Shown here: positions 1 to 6,493 of the stretch, piece by piece
Layout of the letters: each line of letters opens with the position of its first letter
How positions within the stretch are numbered: position 1 is the first letter of the stretch
Assembly: GCA_038240015.1 (NCBI GenBank)
Contig: JBBSEF010000105.1
Location: 1 to 9,270 of the forward strand
From: CAHJXF01 sp038240015
GTDB lineage: Bacteria > Pseudomonadota > Gammaproteobacteria > Burkholderiales > Burkholderiaceae_D
Reading direction: 5' to 3'
Length of the DNA: 9,270 nucleotides
The notes under the pieces: model-generated
Databases searched by the model: none
The model's input: the letters and a program-made list of their open reading frames with translations, nothing else
Told to the model about the DNA's origin: nothing
Program-made: the position numbers and the translations under genes

Positions 1-1
1 C

Positions 2-238
2 GATCTTCTTGCCGGCTACGAACAATTCCGTGCATTCGATGCGCGAGAACTTCATCGTCTGGAAGCACTGCGCACGTTGCGGATGATTCACTACAGCGCC
101 TGGCTCGCACGGCGCTGGGACGATCCGGCGTTTCCAGCCGCCTTTCCTTTCTTCGGAACCGAGCGCTATTGGCAAGATCAGATCCTCGCATTACGCGAGC
201 AGGTCGCGGCAATGGACGAGCCGCCGCTTGCGCCGTAG
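2..238 (+). CDS. srkA: Stress response kinase A (SrkA/YihE family), C-terminal fragment
   Basis: Only the last 78 codons are present; the gene begins left of the window. SrkA is a cytoplasmic Ser/Thr protein kinase of the aminoglycoside-phosphotransferase-like fold. In E. coli it protects stressed cells from death linked to the MazEF toxin. The kinase core lies outside the window, so the call rests on the C-terminal signature. The fragment contains LRTLRMIHYSAWLARRWDDP, then AFPAAFPFF, then ERYW and a terminal EPPL. These match my recollection of the E. coli tail (a tyrosine-containing helix, ARRW-DPAFP, a Trp before the last helix, and EPPL near the end). It stops with TAG at 236-238, 48 bases before the pirin start, so the two could be co-transcribed. 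No terminator is visible between them. Catalytic residues cannot be checked here. Confidence 0.85.
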   Translation, partial: DLLAGYEQFRAFDARELHRLEALRTLRMIHYSAWLARRWDDPAFPAAFPFFGTERYWQDQILALREQVAAMDEPPLAP

Positions 239-286
239 TGATCGTGCGAAGATCGCCATTCGTTCCCGGCGTTTAGAAACGATGCC

Positions 287-1183
287 ATGACAATCGATTT
301 GATCGAAGGCAAGCTGCGCGACCTCGGCGGCTTTTCGGTGCGGCGCGTTTTGCCTTCGCTCACGCATCGTACGGTGGGGCCTTTCGTGTTCTTCGACCAT
401 CTCGGGCCGGCCAGGCTCGAGGCCGGCGCGGGCGTGCAAGTGCGGCCGCATCCGCACATCGGGCTGGCGACCGTGACCTATCTCTTCGTGGGCGAGCTGA
501 TGCATCGCGACAGCCTCGGTTCGATACAGGTGATTCGAGCGGGCGATGTGAACTGGATGACCAGCGGGCGCGGGATCGTCCATTCGGAGCGCTCGCCGCA
601 GGCGTCCTTGAAGCGATCACAGGCGATCCACGCGATCCAGAGTTGGGTTGCTCTGCCGCTCGAACACGAGGACGGCGATCCGTCGTTCGCGCATCATCCT
701 GCCGCGACGCTCCCGCAGTTCACGATGCGGGGCGTGAAGATGACGATCATCGCCGGCCACGCATTCGGATATCGCTCGCCGGTCGCGGTTCTTTCGCCGA
801 CGCTCTACATCGCCGCGCATTTCGAAGCGGGAAGTACCCTTAAGGTGACTAGCGAACACGCGCAGCGCGCGCTTTATCTCGTGTCGGGTGACGTGACCGC
901 CGACGGTTCCAGGATTGCGCCGCAATCGATGGCGGTCTTCGAGGCTGGCGGCGACGTCATCATCGAAGCAACGACGCCCTCGACCGCGATGCTGCTGGGC
1001 GGAGCGAAACTCGACGCACCCCGCGCGCTCGAATGGAATTTCGTCGCGAGTAGTCGCGAGGCAATCGACTCTGCGCGCAGCGCATGGCAACGTTATCCCA
1101 ACGACCGCTTTCCTCAGGTCCCGGGCGAAGTTGAGTTCATCCCTCTGCCCGCCGCTTTGCATCCCGCTTCGACTCCACTGTGA
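287..1183 (+). CDS. Pirin family protein (bicupin)
   Basis: A 298-residue protein of normal pirin length with two cupin domains. Pirins bind one metal, usually Fe(II), in the N-terminal cupin. Family members act as quercetin 2,3-dioxygenases (YhhW-type), as redox-sensing transcription cofactors, or as partners of metabolic enzymes. The four metal ligands are visible: H55 and H57 in RPHPHIGL, and H99 and E101 in GRGIVHSER. The family motifs GPFVFFDHLGP (31-41) and VNWMTSGRGI (88-97) are also present. The C-terminal cupin (about 175-285) lacks such a ligand set, as usual. There is no signal peptide, so the protein is cytoplasmic. ATG 287 has only a weak purine stretch upstream, but the family N-terminus starts here. 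The stop TGA overlaps the GTG start of the next gene, which suggests translational coupling. The actual substrate is unknown; quercetinase activity is only one option. Confidence 0.93.
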   Translation: MTIDLIEGKLRDLGGFSVRRVLPSLTHRTVGPFVFFDHLGPARLEAGAGVQVRPHPHIGLATVTYLFVGELMHRDSLGSIQVIRAGDVNWMTSGRGIVHSERSPQASLKRSQAIHAIQSWVALPLEHEDGDPSFAHHPAATLPQFTMRGVKMTIIAGHAFGYRSPVAVLSPTLYIAAHFEAGSTLKVTSEHAQRALYLVSGDVTADGSRIAPQSMAVFEAGGDVIIEATTPSTAMLLGGAKLDAPRALEWNFVASSREAIDSARSAWQRYPNDRFPQVPGEVEFIPLPAALHPASTPL

Positions 1184-1917
1184 ACCATAGACCCTCCATG
1201 AATACTTCATCGACTCTTGCGACAGCCCTGCTCGCTCTCGCTCTTGCAAGCCCGTTCGCGTCTGCAGCGCAAGAGCGCCCCGTCGTGCTCAACGACGTCC
1301 TCAATGTCGACGCGACCGTCACCTCCGAAGTCGCACCCGACCTCGCGGTCGTCACGCTCGCGGTCGTGCGCGAGGGACCCGATGTCGCGCCCTTGACCAA
1401 GGAGGTCAACGAGACGCTTGCGAAGTCTTTCGCTGAAGCCAAGTCGGTCTCCGGCGTGATCGCATCGAACGGCGGCTACAGCACCTTCCCGCGCTACGAC
1501 AGCCGCGGCGGTCAGAACACGCGTACCGGATGGCAGGTGAGGGCCGAGATGATCATCAAGTCGAAAGACTTCAACGCGCTAGGCAATCTCGTCGGCAAAC
1601 TCTCGCAGGCGATGCAGATCGCCGGCTCGAGCTTCGAGATCTCGCCCGAATTGCGCTCGCAAGAAAATGCAGCGCTGATCGAACGCGCGGCGCGAGCCTT
1701 TCAGGACAGAGCCGCCGCGGCGACCAAGGCGTTCGGCTACACGGGTTATTCGATTCGTCAGGTCACGCTGGGGAACGCGGGGCAATCCGGAAGCCCGCGG
1801 ACGATGTTCGCGGACAACACGCTTGGCAGGCAAGCGTCTGCGCCGCCGCTGCCGATCGAGTCGGGCCGCGTCACGCTGTCGCTGACGGTCAGCGGTTCCG
1901 TGCAGATGCGAAAGTGA
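1180..1917 (+). CDS. Secreted SIMPL domain (DUF541) protein
   Basis: A 245-residue exported protein. It has an N-terminal signal peptide: hydrophobic stretch LATALLALALASPFASAA, with likely cleavage near A30 before QERP. The mature part is a SIMPL/DUF541 domain (about 38-243), ending in a beta-rich VTLSLTVSGSVQM segment. Known relatives include E. coli YggE, linked to lower oxidative stress, and Brucella BP26, a periplasmic protein that forms oligomeric channels. Biochemical function is unsettled, so none is assigned. Start choice: GTG 1180 overlaps the pirin TGA as GTGA and puts an Arg and a His in the signal-peptide n-region. The alternative ATG 1198 gives 239 residues with no positive charge before the hydrophobic core, and neither start has a good Shine-Dalgarno. 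The protein is probably translated with pirin. The downstream gap 1918-2070 shows no clear terminator. Confidence 0.87.
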   Translation: MNHRPSMNTSSTLATALLALALASPFASAAQERPVVLNDVLNVDATVTSEVAPDLAVVTLAVVREGPDVAPLTKEVNETLAKSFAEAKSVSGVIASNGGYSTFPRYDSRGGQNTRTGWQVRAEMIIKSKDFNALGNLVGKLSQAMQIAGSSFEISPELRSQENAALIERAARAFQDRAAAATKAFGYTGYSIRQVTLGNAGQSGSPRTMFADNTLGRQASAPPLPIESGRVTLSLTVSGSVQMRK

Positions 1918-2058
1918 GGCATGCACCCGGCCCCCGCGGTCCGACCTTGCCGGCTCATCGCCCGTCACGACGTTTTGTCCCTCACACCTTGCGGGTGGTC
2001 GGTTGGCCGTGGCGGCGCGCGGAGGGTTGTCACTAGACTCGCGCGTTCACGATCCTTG

Positions 2059-2064
2059 AAGGAG
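2059..2064 (+). promoter_or_regulatory. Ribosome binding site fixing the head-GIN start
   Basis: AAGGAG lies 6 bases before ATG 2071 and is the strongest Shine-Dalgarno among the + strand genes here. It decides the start: the frame stays open back to 1921, but that extension has no ribosome site and reads as an arginine-rich, non-signal sequence. The rest of the 153-base gap (1918-2070) holds no convincing promoter. A TTGTCA at 2027-2032 could be a -35 element, but no good -10 follows at the right distance. Confidence 0.75.
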
Positions 2065-2070
2065 AGCGCC

Positions 2071-2865
2071 ATGACCGTCGTTCACGTTTGCCCGGCGACC
2101 GAGCACACGTTGTCGCAGCCGCTTGAATCCCGCAAGCCGAGGCGCGACTGGCTCGCCCGCTCGGTGGTCGCGGTCTGCACGAGCCTGGCGGTCGGTCAGG
2201 CTTACGCCGCCGATGCGGTCCTGGAATCGCGACCCGTTGGCGCCTTCAAGTCGGTTCGCCTGATCGGGTCGGCCGATCTGGTGCTCAAGCAAGGCGATGT
2301 TCCTGCCCTGAGCGTCGAGGGCGACAAGGACCGGCTGCAGGATCTCAAGGTCGAAACCCGAGGCGATGAACTGGTGCTCCGCTATGAACCACGCGCCCAT
2401 TTTGTCTGGTGGGGCTCGGACAAGAAGGGACCTCGCTTCTTGCTCACGGCCAAGACGTTGGAGCGCATCAGCACCGCGGGCAGCGGCGACGTTCGCGCCG
2501 AATCGTGGACTGCGCCCGGCGACTTCGAGATCGTGGTGGCCGGGTCGAGCGACGTGAATATCGGCTCGCTGGCCGCGCGCAAGCTGCTGGTGCGCATCAC
2601 CGGGGCGGGCGATGTGAAGATCGCCGGGGGAGTCCTGGAGCAGAACATACGCATCGCCGGTTCGGGCGATTATCAAGCGGGCGCACTGCAAAGTGCGACC
2701 ACGACCATCTCGGTCGCCGGGTCGGGCGATGCCACGCTGTGGGCGCGCGACAACCTGTCGGTAAAAATCGCTGGCAGCGGCGATGTTAAGTATTATGGAA
2801 AGCCGTCGATAACTAAGTCGATCGCCGGATCGGGTTCGATCACGGGACTCGGCGATAAACCTTAG
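2071..2865 (+). CDS. Secreted head GIN domain (DUF2807) protein
   Basis: A 264-residue exported protein with a putative auto-transporter adhesin 'head GIN' domain (DUF2807), a right-handed beta-helix-like fold whose molecular role is unknown. The first 46 residues form an unusually long signal sequence: a 30-residue n-region ending RKPRRDWLAR, a hydrophobic SVVAVCTSLAVGQA, and likely cleavage at AYA-AD (46/47). The arginine pair followed by D-W-L resembles a Tat signal. The mature domain starts ESRPVGAFKSVRLIGSADLVL, typical of the family. It then shows seven turn motifs, AGSGD or close variants, at 136, 157, 177, 196, 216, 234 and 252, spaced 18-21 residues, one per helical rung. There is no outer-membrane barrel or membrane anchor after it, so the product should be periplasmic or released. 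The diguanylate cyclase gene starts 49 bases downstream and could share its transcript. Confidence 0.88.
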   Translation: MTVVHVCPATEHTLSQPLESRKPRRDWLARSVVAVCTSLAVGQAYAADAVLESRPVGAFKSVRLIGSADLVLKQGDVPALSVEGDKDRLQDLKVETRGDELVLRYEPRAHFVWWGSDKKGPRFLLTAKTLERISTAGSGDVRAESWTAPGDFEIVVAGSSDVNIGSLAARKLLVRITGAGDVKIAGGVLEQNIRIAGSGDYQAGALQSATTTISVAGSGDATLWARDNLSVKIAGSGDVKYYGKPSITKSIAGSGSITGLGDKP

Positions 2866-2881
2866 CGGCGCGGTGTGCATC

Positions 2882-2910
2882 GATTGCAGCGCTGCCTTAT
2901 GCCTGCAATC
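2882..2910. repeat. 8-bp inverted repeat just upstream of the cyclase start
   Basis: GATTGCAG (2882-2889) and CTGCAATC (2903-2910) are perfect inverted copies separated by 13 bases. The right arm ends 4 bases before ATG 2915. It could be an RNA hairpin at the translation start of the cyclase or a dimeric repressor operator. No T-run follows, so it is a poor intrinsic terminator. The function is inference. Confidence 0.5.
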
Positions 2911-2914
2911 ACGG

Positions 2915-4816
2915 ATGAGTGCTTCGCGCCTCGCGACAAGTCGGATCGACCCGCTGCCTCGACAGGACGGGGCTGAGTCGCGTCCCGCATTGCAGGCCAT
3001 CGACCGGGCGTGGCGCCATCAATACAGCGATCTGAGAGAAGCCAAGGCCGCCGCGGCCGAAGCCGTCGCGCTGGCTGAAGCGTCGGGCGACCTGAACGAT
3101 CTTGCGCACGCCTATTTTCAGTCGGCCTACGCTGCCGGTCGCCTGGGTGCGCGCGACGATGCGGTGGCAGCCACGGCAAACGCGCTACGGCTATTCGAAA
3201 GTTTGCATGACGAGCGGGGCATCTGGCTTGCGCGTGCGGCTGAAGCGGTCTGCGCGCGGCTCGACGGCAACGCCGATGAAGCGATCCGGATGTTGCTCGA
3301 ACTCGTCGCCCGCCCACCTCGCGATGCGACCCCCACCGACTTCTTTGTCGTCCACGTCGCGCTGTCGCTCTGCTATCGCTTCATCGGTCTCTTGGAGCCC
3401 GCACTCAAGTGGCATTACCAGGCGGTCGATACGGCGCGAGACACCAAGGACTCGCTGCTGCTGGCCTCCGCCTTGTGCAATCTGGGCGGCTATCACGGGG
3501 ACCTTCACAATCCCGAAGAAGGCTGCGGCCTTCTCGAGCAGGGGCTCGAACTCGCATCGGCCTGCGGCGCGGACCGCACCACGGTCATCATCGCGCTCAA
3601 CCTCACGCAGAACTATGCCGCGCTGGGACGGCATGCCGAAGCGCTGGAGTTGGCCGAGCGCTATCTGACCGTCGAGCGCTACTCCCTCGCGATGGGCGGT
3701 TTCGAGCCGCAGATTCCGCTGACTCTTGCGCTCGCGTATGCCAATGCCGGCCGCGCCGACGATGCGCAACGTACGTTCGATCACGTGCGCGCGCTGCTGG
3801 TGCGCGGCAAGCACGACGACGGCACGCCGCAAGTGTTCTGGAGCTACGTCGAGTCGCGCATCGCGCTGGTGGCCAATCAACCCGAACGTGCGGCTCAGAT
3901 CGCGATCGAGACGCTCGAGCAGCTCGACGAAAACGCGGTCGACTCGCCGTCGGACCTGATGCAGTTGCATGCGACCGCGGCGGCCGCCTGCGAAATGATC
4001 GGTGACGATCGGCGCGCTCTGTTTCACGAGCGCCGTCGCTCCATCATCCGTGAGCGCCTCGCACGGCTCGGCGCGCACGTGGCCGGTCTGACGCACACGA
4101 TTCGCCATGAGCTCGACACCACGCGGGCCGAGCGCGATCGCGTCATGGCGCTGCATGTCGAACTCGAACGCGAACATCGTAGGCTGGCGGCTCTGAACGA
4201 CGCATTGACCGCGCAGATTGCGGAGAACCTGCGCCTGCACGACGAGTTGAAGGAACAGAGTTATCGCGACGCGCTGACCGGGCTTCACAATCGGCGCTAT
4301 CTCTACGAGCGCGGGCCGCGATTGCTCGAGGCCAGCCTTGCCCACGGCGTGCCGCTGTGCCTGGCGATGCTCGACCTCGATCACTTCAAGCGCCTCAACG
4401 ATGTCCACGGTCATGTCGTGGGCGACCACGTCCTCGTCGCGCTGGGAAGGCTGTTGCGTGAGGGGCTGCGCGACGGCGACATCGTATGTCGGGTCGGCGG
4501 GGAAGAGTTCGCGATGATCCTGCCGGTGAGTACGGCTGCGGTGGCGCACGACCGCTTGAAAAAGATGCTCGCCGCATGTGCGCATCTCCGAGCCGCCGAA
4601 GGGGAACAAGAGCTCCCACCTGATCTCACCTTTTCGGCGGGCATCGTCGAGGCGCCCGAGCACGGGACCACGATCGACGCGCTGATGATCGCGGCCGATC
4701 GACTGCTCTACAAAGCCAAGAACAACGGCCGCGCCCGCATCGAATCGGCCGCAGATCCCGTCAGGCCTTTCTTGCCGCACGTCTCATTGGCCGCGCGCGA
4801 GCCGATCGATCAATAG
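2915..4816 (+). CDS. TPR-GGDEF diguanylate cyclase
   Basis: A 633-residue soluble protein predicted to make cyclic di-GMP from two GTP. Residues about 25-380 are helical TPR-like repeats, e.g. AHAYFQSAYAAGRLG, LCNLGGYHGDLHNPEEG and LTLALAYANAGRADDAQ, presumably sensing a ligand or partner. A charged coiled-coil (about 400-448) links to the GGDEF domain, which begins at DALTGLHNRR (452-461). The active site is GGEEF (528-532). The inhibitory I-site RDGD (519-522) lies five residues before it, so product feedback is expected. LDLDHFKRLND supplies the metal and substrate residues, and AADRLLYKAKNNGR closes the domain. There is no EAL or HD-GYP domain, signal peptide or membrane segment. Start: ATG 2915 is chosen because the upstream stretch has weak third-position GC. 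GTG 2873 (647 residues) is an alternative, and neither has a Shine-Dalgarno. The 3' end overlaps convergent tcdA by 33 bases. The input signal is unknown. Confidence 0.92.
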   Translation: MSASRLATSRIDPLPRQDGAESRPALQAIDRAWRHQYSDLREAKAAAAEAVALAEASGDLNDLAHAYFQSAYAAGRLGARDDAVAATANALRLFESLHDERGIWLARAAEAVCARLDGNADEAIRMLLELVARPPRDATPTDFFVVHVALSLCYRFIGLLEPALKWHYQAVDTARDTKDSLLLASALCNLGGYHGDLHNPEEGCGLLEQGLELASACGADRTTVIIALNLTQNYAALGRHAEALELAERYLTVERYSLAMGGFEPQIPLTLALAYANAGRADDAQRTFDHVRALLVRGKHDDGTPQVFWSYVESRIALVANQPERAAQIAIETLEQLDENAVDSPSDLMQLHATAAAACEMIGDDRRALFHERRRSIIRERLARLGAHVAGLTHTIRHELDTTRAERDRVMALHVELEREHRRLAALNDALTAQIAENLRLHDELKEQSYRDALTGLHNRRYLYERGPRLLEASLAHGVPLCLAMLDLDHFKRLNDVHGHVVGDHVLVALGRLLREGLRDGDIVCRVGGEEFAMILPVSTAAVAHDRLKKMLAACAHLRAAEGEQELPPDLTFSAGIVEAPEHGTTIDALMIAADRLLYKAKNNGRARIESAADPVRPFLPHVSLAAREPIDQ

Positions 4817-5578
4817 ACCGGCTGCGATCAGACCGAAGGTCGCGGTCACGGCAACCGCCGATCCGTATCCGGCGCAATTGAGACCCGCCGCGCCCTCGGT
4901 GACTTGGGGCTCGAGCCCATCCCTGTCGGTCGAGCGCTGATCGGAATACACCGCGGTCACTCCGAATATCTGTTTGAGGTTGCGAGGAAAACCATGATGG
5001 GTTCGCAATGCCTTGCGCACTTTGGCCAGCATCGCTTCGTGCTCGGTATGCGCGAGGTCGGCGACGCGAACCCGGCTCGCATCCGTGCGCCCGCCCGCAC
5101 CGCCGATCGTGATGAGCGGGGTCGCTTGTGCATGGCAGTGTGCGATCAATGCGGTCTTCGCACGCACATGATCGATCGCATCGATGACATACTCGAAGCG
5201 GCCCGCCGGAATCAGCGCAGCGACGTTTTCGGCGTCGACGAATTCCTCGATCGCGTCGACCACGCACCGCGGATTGATGTCCCTGATACGGGTCGCCATG
5301 GCGCCGACCTTGGCCGCGCCCAGTGTGCTGTCGAGCGCATGAATTTGCCGGTTGATGTTGGACTCGGCAATATGATCGAGATCAATCAGGGTCAAAGAGC
5401 CGATCGCGCTGCGCGCGCAGGCTTCCGCGGCCCATGACCCGACTCCGCCGAGACCGACCACCGCGACGCGCGACGCACATAAGCGCGCGATGCCGTCCAC
5501 GCCGTAGAGGCGCGCGATGCCGCCGAAGCGACGATGGAAGTCGATCTCGGAATCCACGTCATCGGAAAGAAGGTTCAT
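4784..5578 (-). CDS. tcdA: tRNA threonylcarbamoyladenosine dehydratase TcdA (CsdL/YgdL)
   Basis: A 264-residue E1-like (ThiF/MoeB/HesA) ATP-dependent enzyme that cyclises t6A at position 37 of ANN-decoding tRNAs to ct6A. E. coli TcdA has 268 residues. The nucleotide-binding loop is VVGLGGVGSWAAEACARSAIG (40-60, with the GLGGVGSW core at 42-49). LTLIDLDHIAESNINRQIHA follows, with the ribose-binding aspartate and the catalytic-type Arg in NINRQ (R77). VIDAIDH (131-137) and the C-terminal GLNCAGYGSAVAVTATFG (232-249) are TcdA-specific and separate it from MoeB or ThiF. There are no CxxC zinc pairs, as in TcdA. The start is ATG at 5578-5576; its Shine-Dalgarno is weak. An open frame continues upstream, but it runs into the structured intergenic region. 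In E. coli the enzyme works with the CsdA/CsdE sulfur-transfer pair; neither is in this window. It is divergent from chaC. Confidence 0.94.
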   Translation of the reverse strand: MNLLSDDVDSEIDFHRRFGGIARLYGVDGIARLCASRVAVVGLGGVGSWAAEACARSAIGSLTLIDLDHIAESNINRQIHALDSTLGAAKVGAMATRIRDINPRCVVDAIEEFVDAENVAALIPAGRFEYVIDAIDHVRAKTALIAHCHAQATPLITIGGAGGRTDASRVRVADLAHTEHEAMLAKVRKALRTHHGFPRNLKQIFGVTAVYSDQRSTDRDGLEPQVTEGAAGLNCAGYGSAVAVTATFGLIAAGLLIDRLARGQ

Positions 5579-5621
5579 TGCGTTGATCGGTGAGTGAGCA
5601 GGCGAATGATCGCATTGCGCT

Positions 5622-5674
5622 CCTCGCGGCTTCCCGGCGCAGGCTTGAGACATGCCGGGGCAGGCCGCGGGAGG
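5622..5674. repeat. Long imperfect hairpin in the tcdA-chaC gap
   Basis: Nested inverted arms: an inner CCCGGC (5633-5638) with GCCGGG (5654-5659), and an outer GCGGC (5626-5630) with GCCGC (5664-5668). CCTC (5622-5625) pairs with GAGG (5671-5674) across a two-base bulge. Together they give about 15 interrupted pairs around a 15-base loop. It lies 44 bases upstream of the tcdA start and would sit in the tcdA leader if transcription begins beyond it. It may be a repeat-family member or a leader structure. In GC-rich DNA such pairing can be chance. Confidence 0.35.
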
Positions 5675-5713
5675 GACCCAGGTTTCACGTATGCGCGTGA
5701 TCGATGAATAATT

Positions 5714-5737
5714 GGACCCCGGCCTTCGCCGGGGCGA
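5714..5737. repeat. REP-like palindromic dispersed repeat
   Basis: CCCCGGC (5717-5723) and GCCGGGG (5728-5734) form a perfect 7-bp stem around CTTC, flanked by TTGGA on the left and CGACGA on the right. From general knowledge, palindromes of the form GGACCCCGGC-CTTC-GCCGGGG-GACG are abundant between genes in many GC-rich proteobacteria. When translated they give the recurrent spurious peptide DPGLRRGDE, seen here in the frame leading into chaC. It belongs to the divergent intergenic region and is not part of a gene. Copy number in this genome cannot be seen from one window. Confidence 0.6.
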
Positions 5738-5801
5738 CGAGGTTGGCGCCATCGTGAATTCGCAGATCGATTTCGAAGCATCACCGCTCGGCCTGGCAAA
5801 T

Positions 5802-6431
5802 ATGCCCTTTCGTACGCTCGATGACGAGGAGCGCGAGGCCTCGCTGCTCGACACGCTGACCCACTGGAATCGGAACGACTCGGTGTGGGTGTTCGGATAC
5901 GGCTCGCTGATCTGGCGACCCGAGTTCGAGTTCGACGCGAAGGCGCGCGGTCTGGTCTATGGCTATCACCGCAGTCTTTGCCTCTGGTCCAGGGTGTATC
6001 GCGGCACACCGGAAAAACCCGGCCTGGTGCTGGGGCTCGAACCCGGCGGCAGCGTACATGGCGTCGCCTTCCGTATCCCCGCAGCGATCGCCCATCGTGA
6101 GCTACGCGCATTGTGGGCGCGCGAACTCGTCACAGGTTCCTACCTGCCGCGCTGGCTCGAGGTGCGCCTTGGCGCCGAGGGAAGCAACCGCCAGATTGGT
6201 CGAGTGCGGGCGATCGGCTTCGTGATGAACCGCACCGCGGAAGGCTATGCGGGTGAGCTCGACCGCACACTGCTTCTCGACACCGTCTGCAGCGCGAGCG
6301 GGCAAAACGGAACGTGTGCCGAATACGTGCTCGCTACCGTCCAGAGTCTCGCCGAGTACAACATTCACGATCGGCATCTGGCCAAGCTGGCTGAAGAAGT
6401 CGGCGTGAAGATCACGTTGCCTTCGTCATGA
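5802..6431 (+). CDS. chaC: Gamma-glutamylcyclotransferase, ChaC family
   Basis: A 209-residue cytoplasmic enzyme of the ChaC type, which cleaves glutathione to 5-oxoproline and cysteinylglycine. The substrate-binding loop is VWVFGYGSLIWRPEF (28-42), the family hallmark (YGSL). CLWSRVYRGTPEKPGLVLGL (60-79) and the VHGVAFRI strand (85-92) follow. The likely catalytic glutamate is E108 in LRALWARELVTGSYLPRW. AEYVLATVQSL and a final HLAKLAEEV helix complete the fold. ATG 5802 is chosen because third-position GC is high from there on and drops upstream. GTG 5754, with a GAGG 11 bases before it, would add 16 residues and bring the N-terminus near the longer E. coli form (231), so it remains possible. 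Despite the name (first placed beside the E. coli cation transporter ChaA), no transporter is nearby. It ends 6 bases before a hairpin and is convergent with hsp20. Confidence 0.92.
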   Translation: MPFRTLDDEEREASLLDTLTHWNRNDSVWVFGYGSLIWRPEFEFDAKARGLVYGYHRSLCLWSRVYRGTPEKPGLVLGLEPGGSVHGVAFRIPAAIAHRELRALWARELVTGSYLPRWLEVRLGAEGSNRQIGRVRAIGFVMNRTAEGYAGELDRTLLLDTVCSASGQNGTCAEYVLATVQSLAEYNIHDRHLAKLAEEVGVKITLPSS

Positions 6432-6459
6432 AAATACGCCGCTCCTGATCGGAGCGGCG
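6431..6459 (-). terminator. Intrinsic terminator of hsp20
   Basis: CGCCGCTCC (6437-6445) and GGAGCGGCG (6451-6459) make a perfect 9-bp stem around TGATC. Read on the - strand, the hairpin is followed by TATTTT (complement of 6431-6436), the usual U-rich tail, 35 bases after the hsp20 stop. On the + strand it comes directly after the chaC stop but is followed by CTGGTCATTC, a weak tail, so any action on chaC is secondary. Confidence 0.8.
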
Positions 6460-6493
6460 CTGGTCATTCATTCAACGGCGTTCAACTGCGCGA

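Noticed and set aside
1921..2070. N-terminal extension of the head-GIN frame back to 1921
   Set aside because: AAGGAG 6 bases before ATG 2071 and the signal peptide right after it mark the true start; the extension has no ribosome site and an improbable composition.
2173..2187. Possible lipobox (VAVC) in the head-GIN signal sequence
   Set aside because: The residue before Cys is Val rather than Gly, Ala or Ser, and a normal AYA-AD cleavage site follows.
2047..3000. A 317-codon - strand frame opposite the head-GIN gene with repeated ARPGD segments
   Set aside because: The repeats are the reverse-strand reading of the G-S-G-D turns of the real gene; it is not an independent repeat protein.
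3191..4780. A 529-codon open frame on the - strand opposite the diguanylate cyclase
   Set aside because: It mirrors a clear GGDEF/TPR gene in GC-rich DNA, its translation is rich in Arg and His without recognisable domains, and it has no ribosome site.
5712..5801. Upstream extension of chaC beginning with a TTG and reading DPGLRRGDE
   Set aside because: This peptide comes from the REP-like palindrome, and third-position GC is low until 5802. GTG 5754 remains possible but is less favoured.
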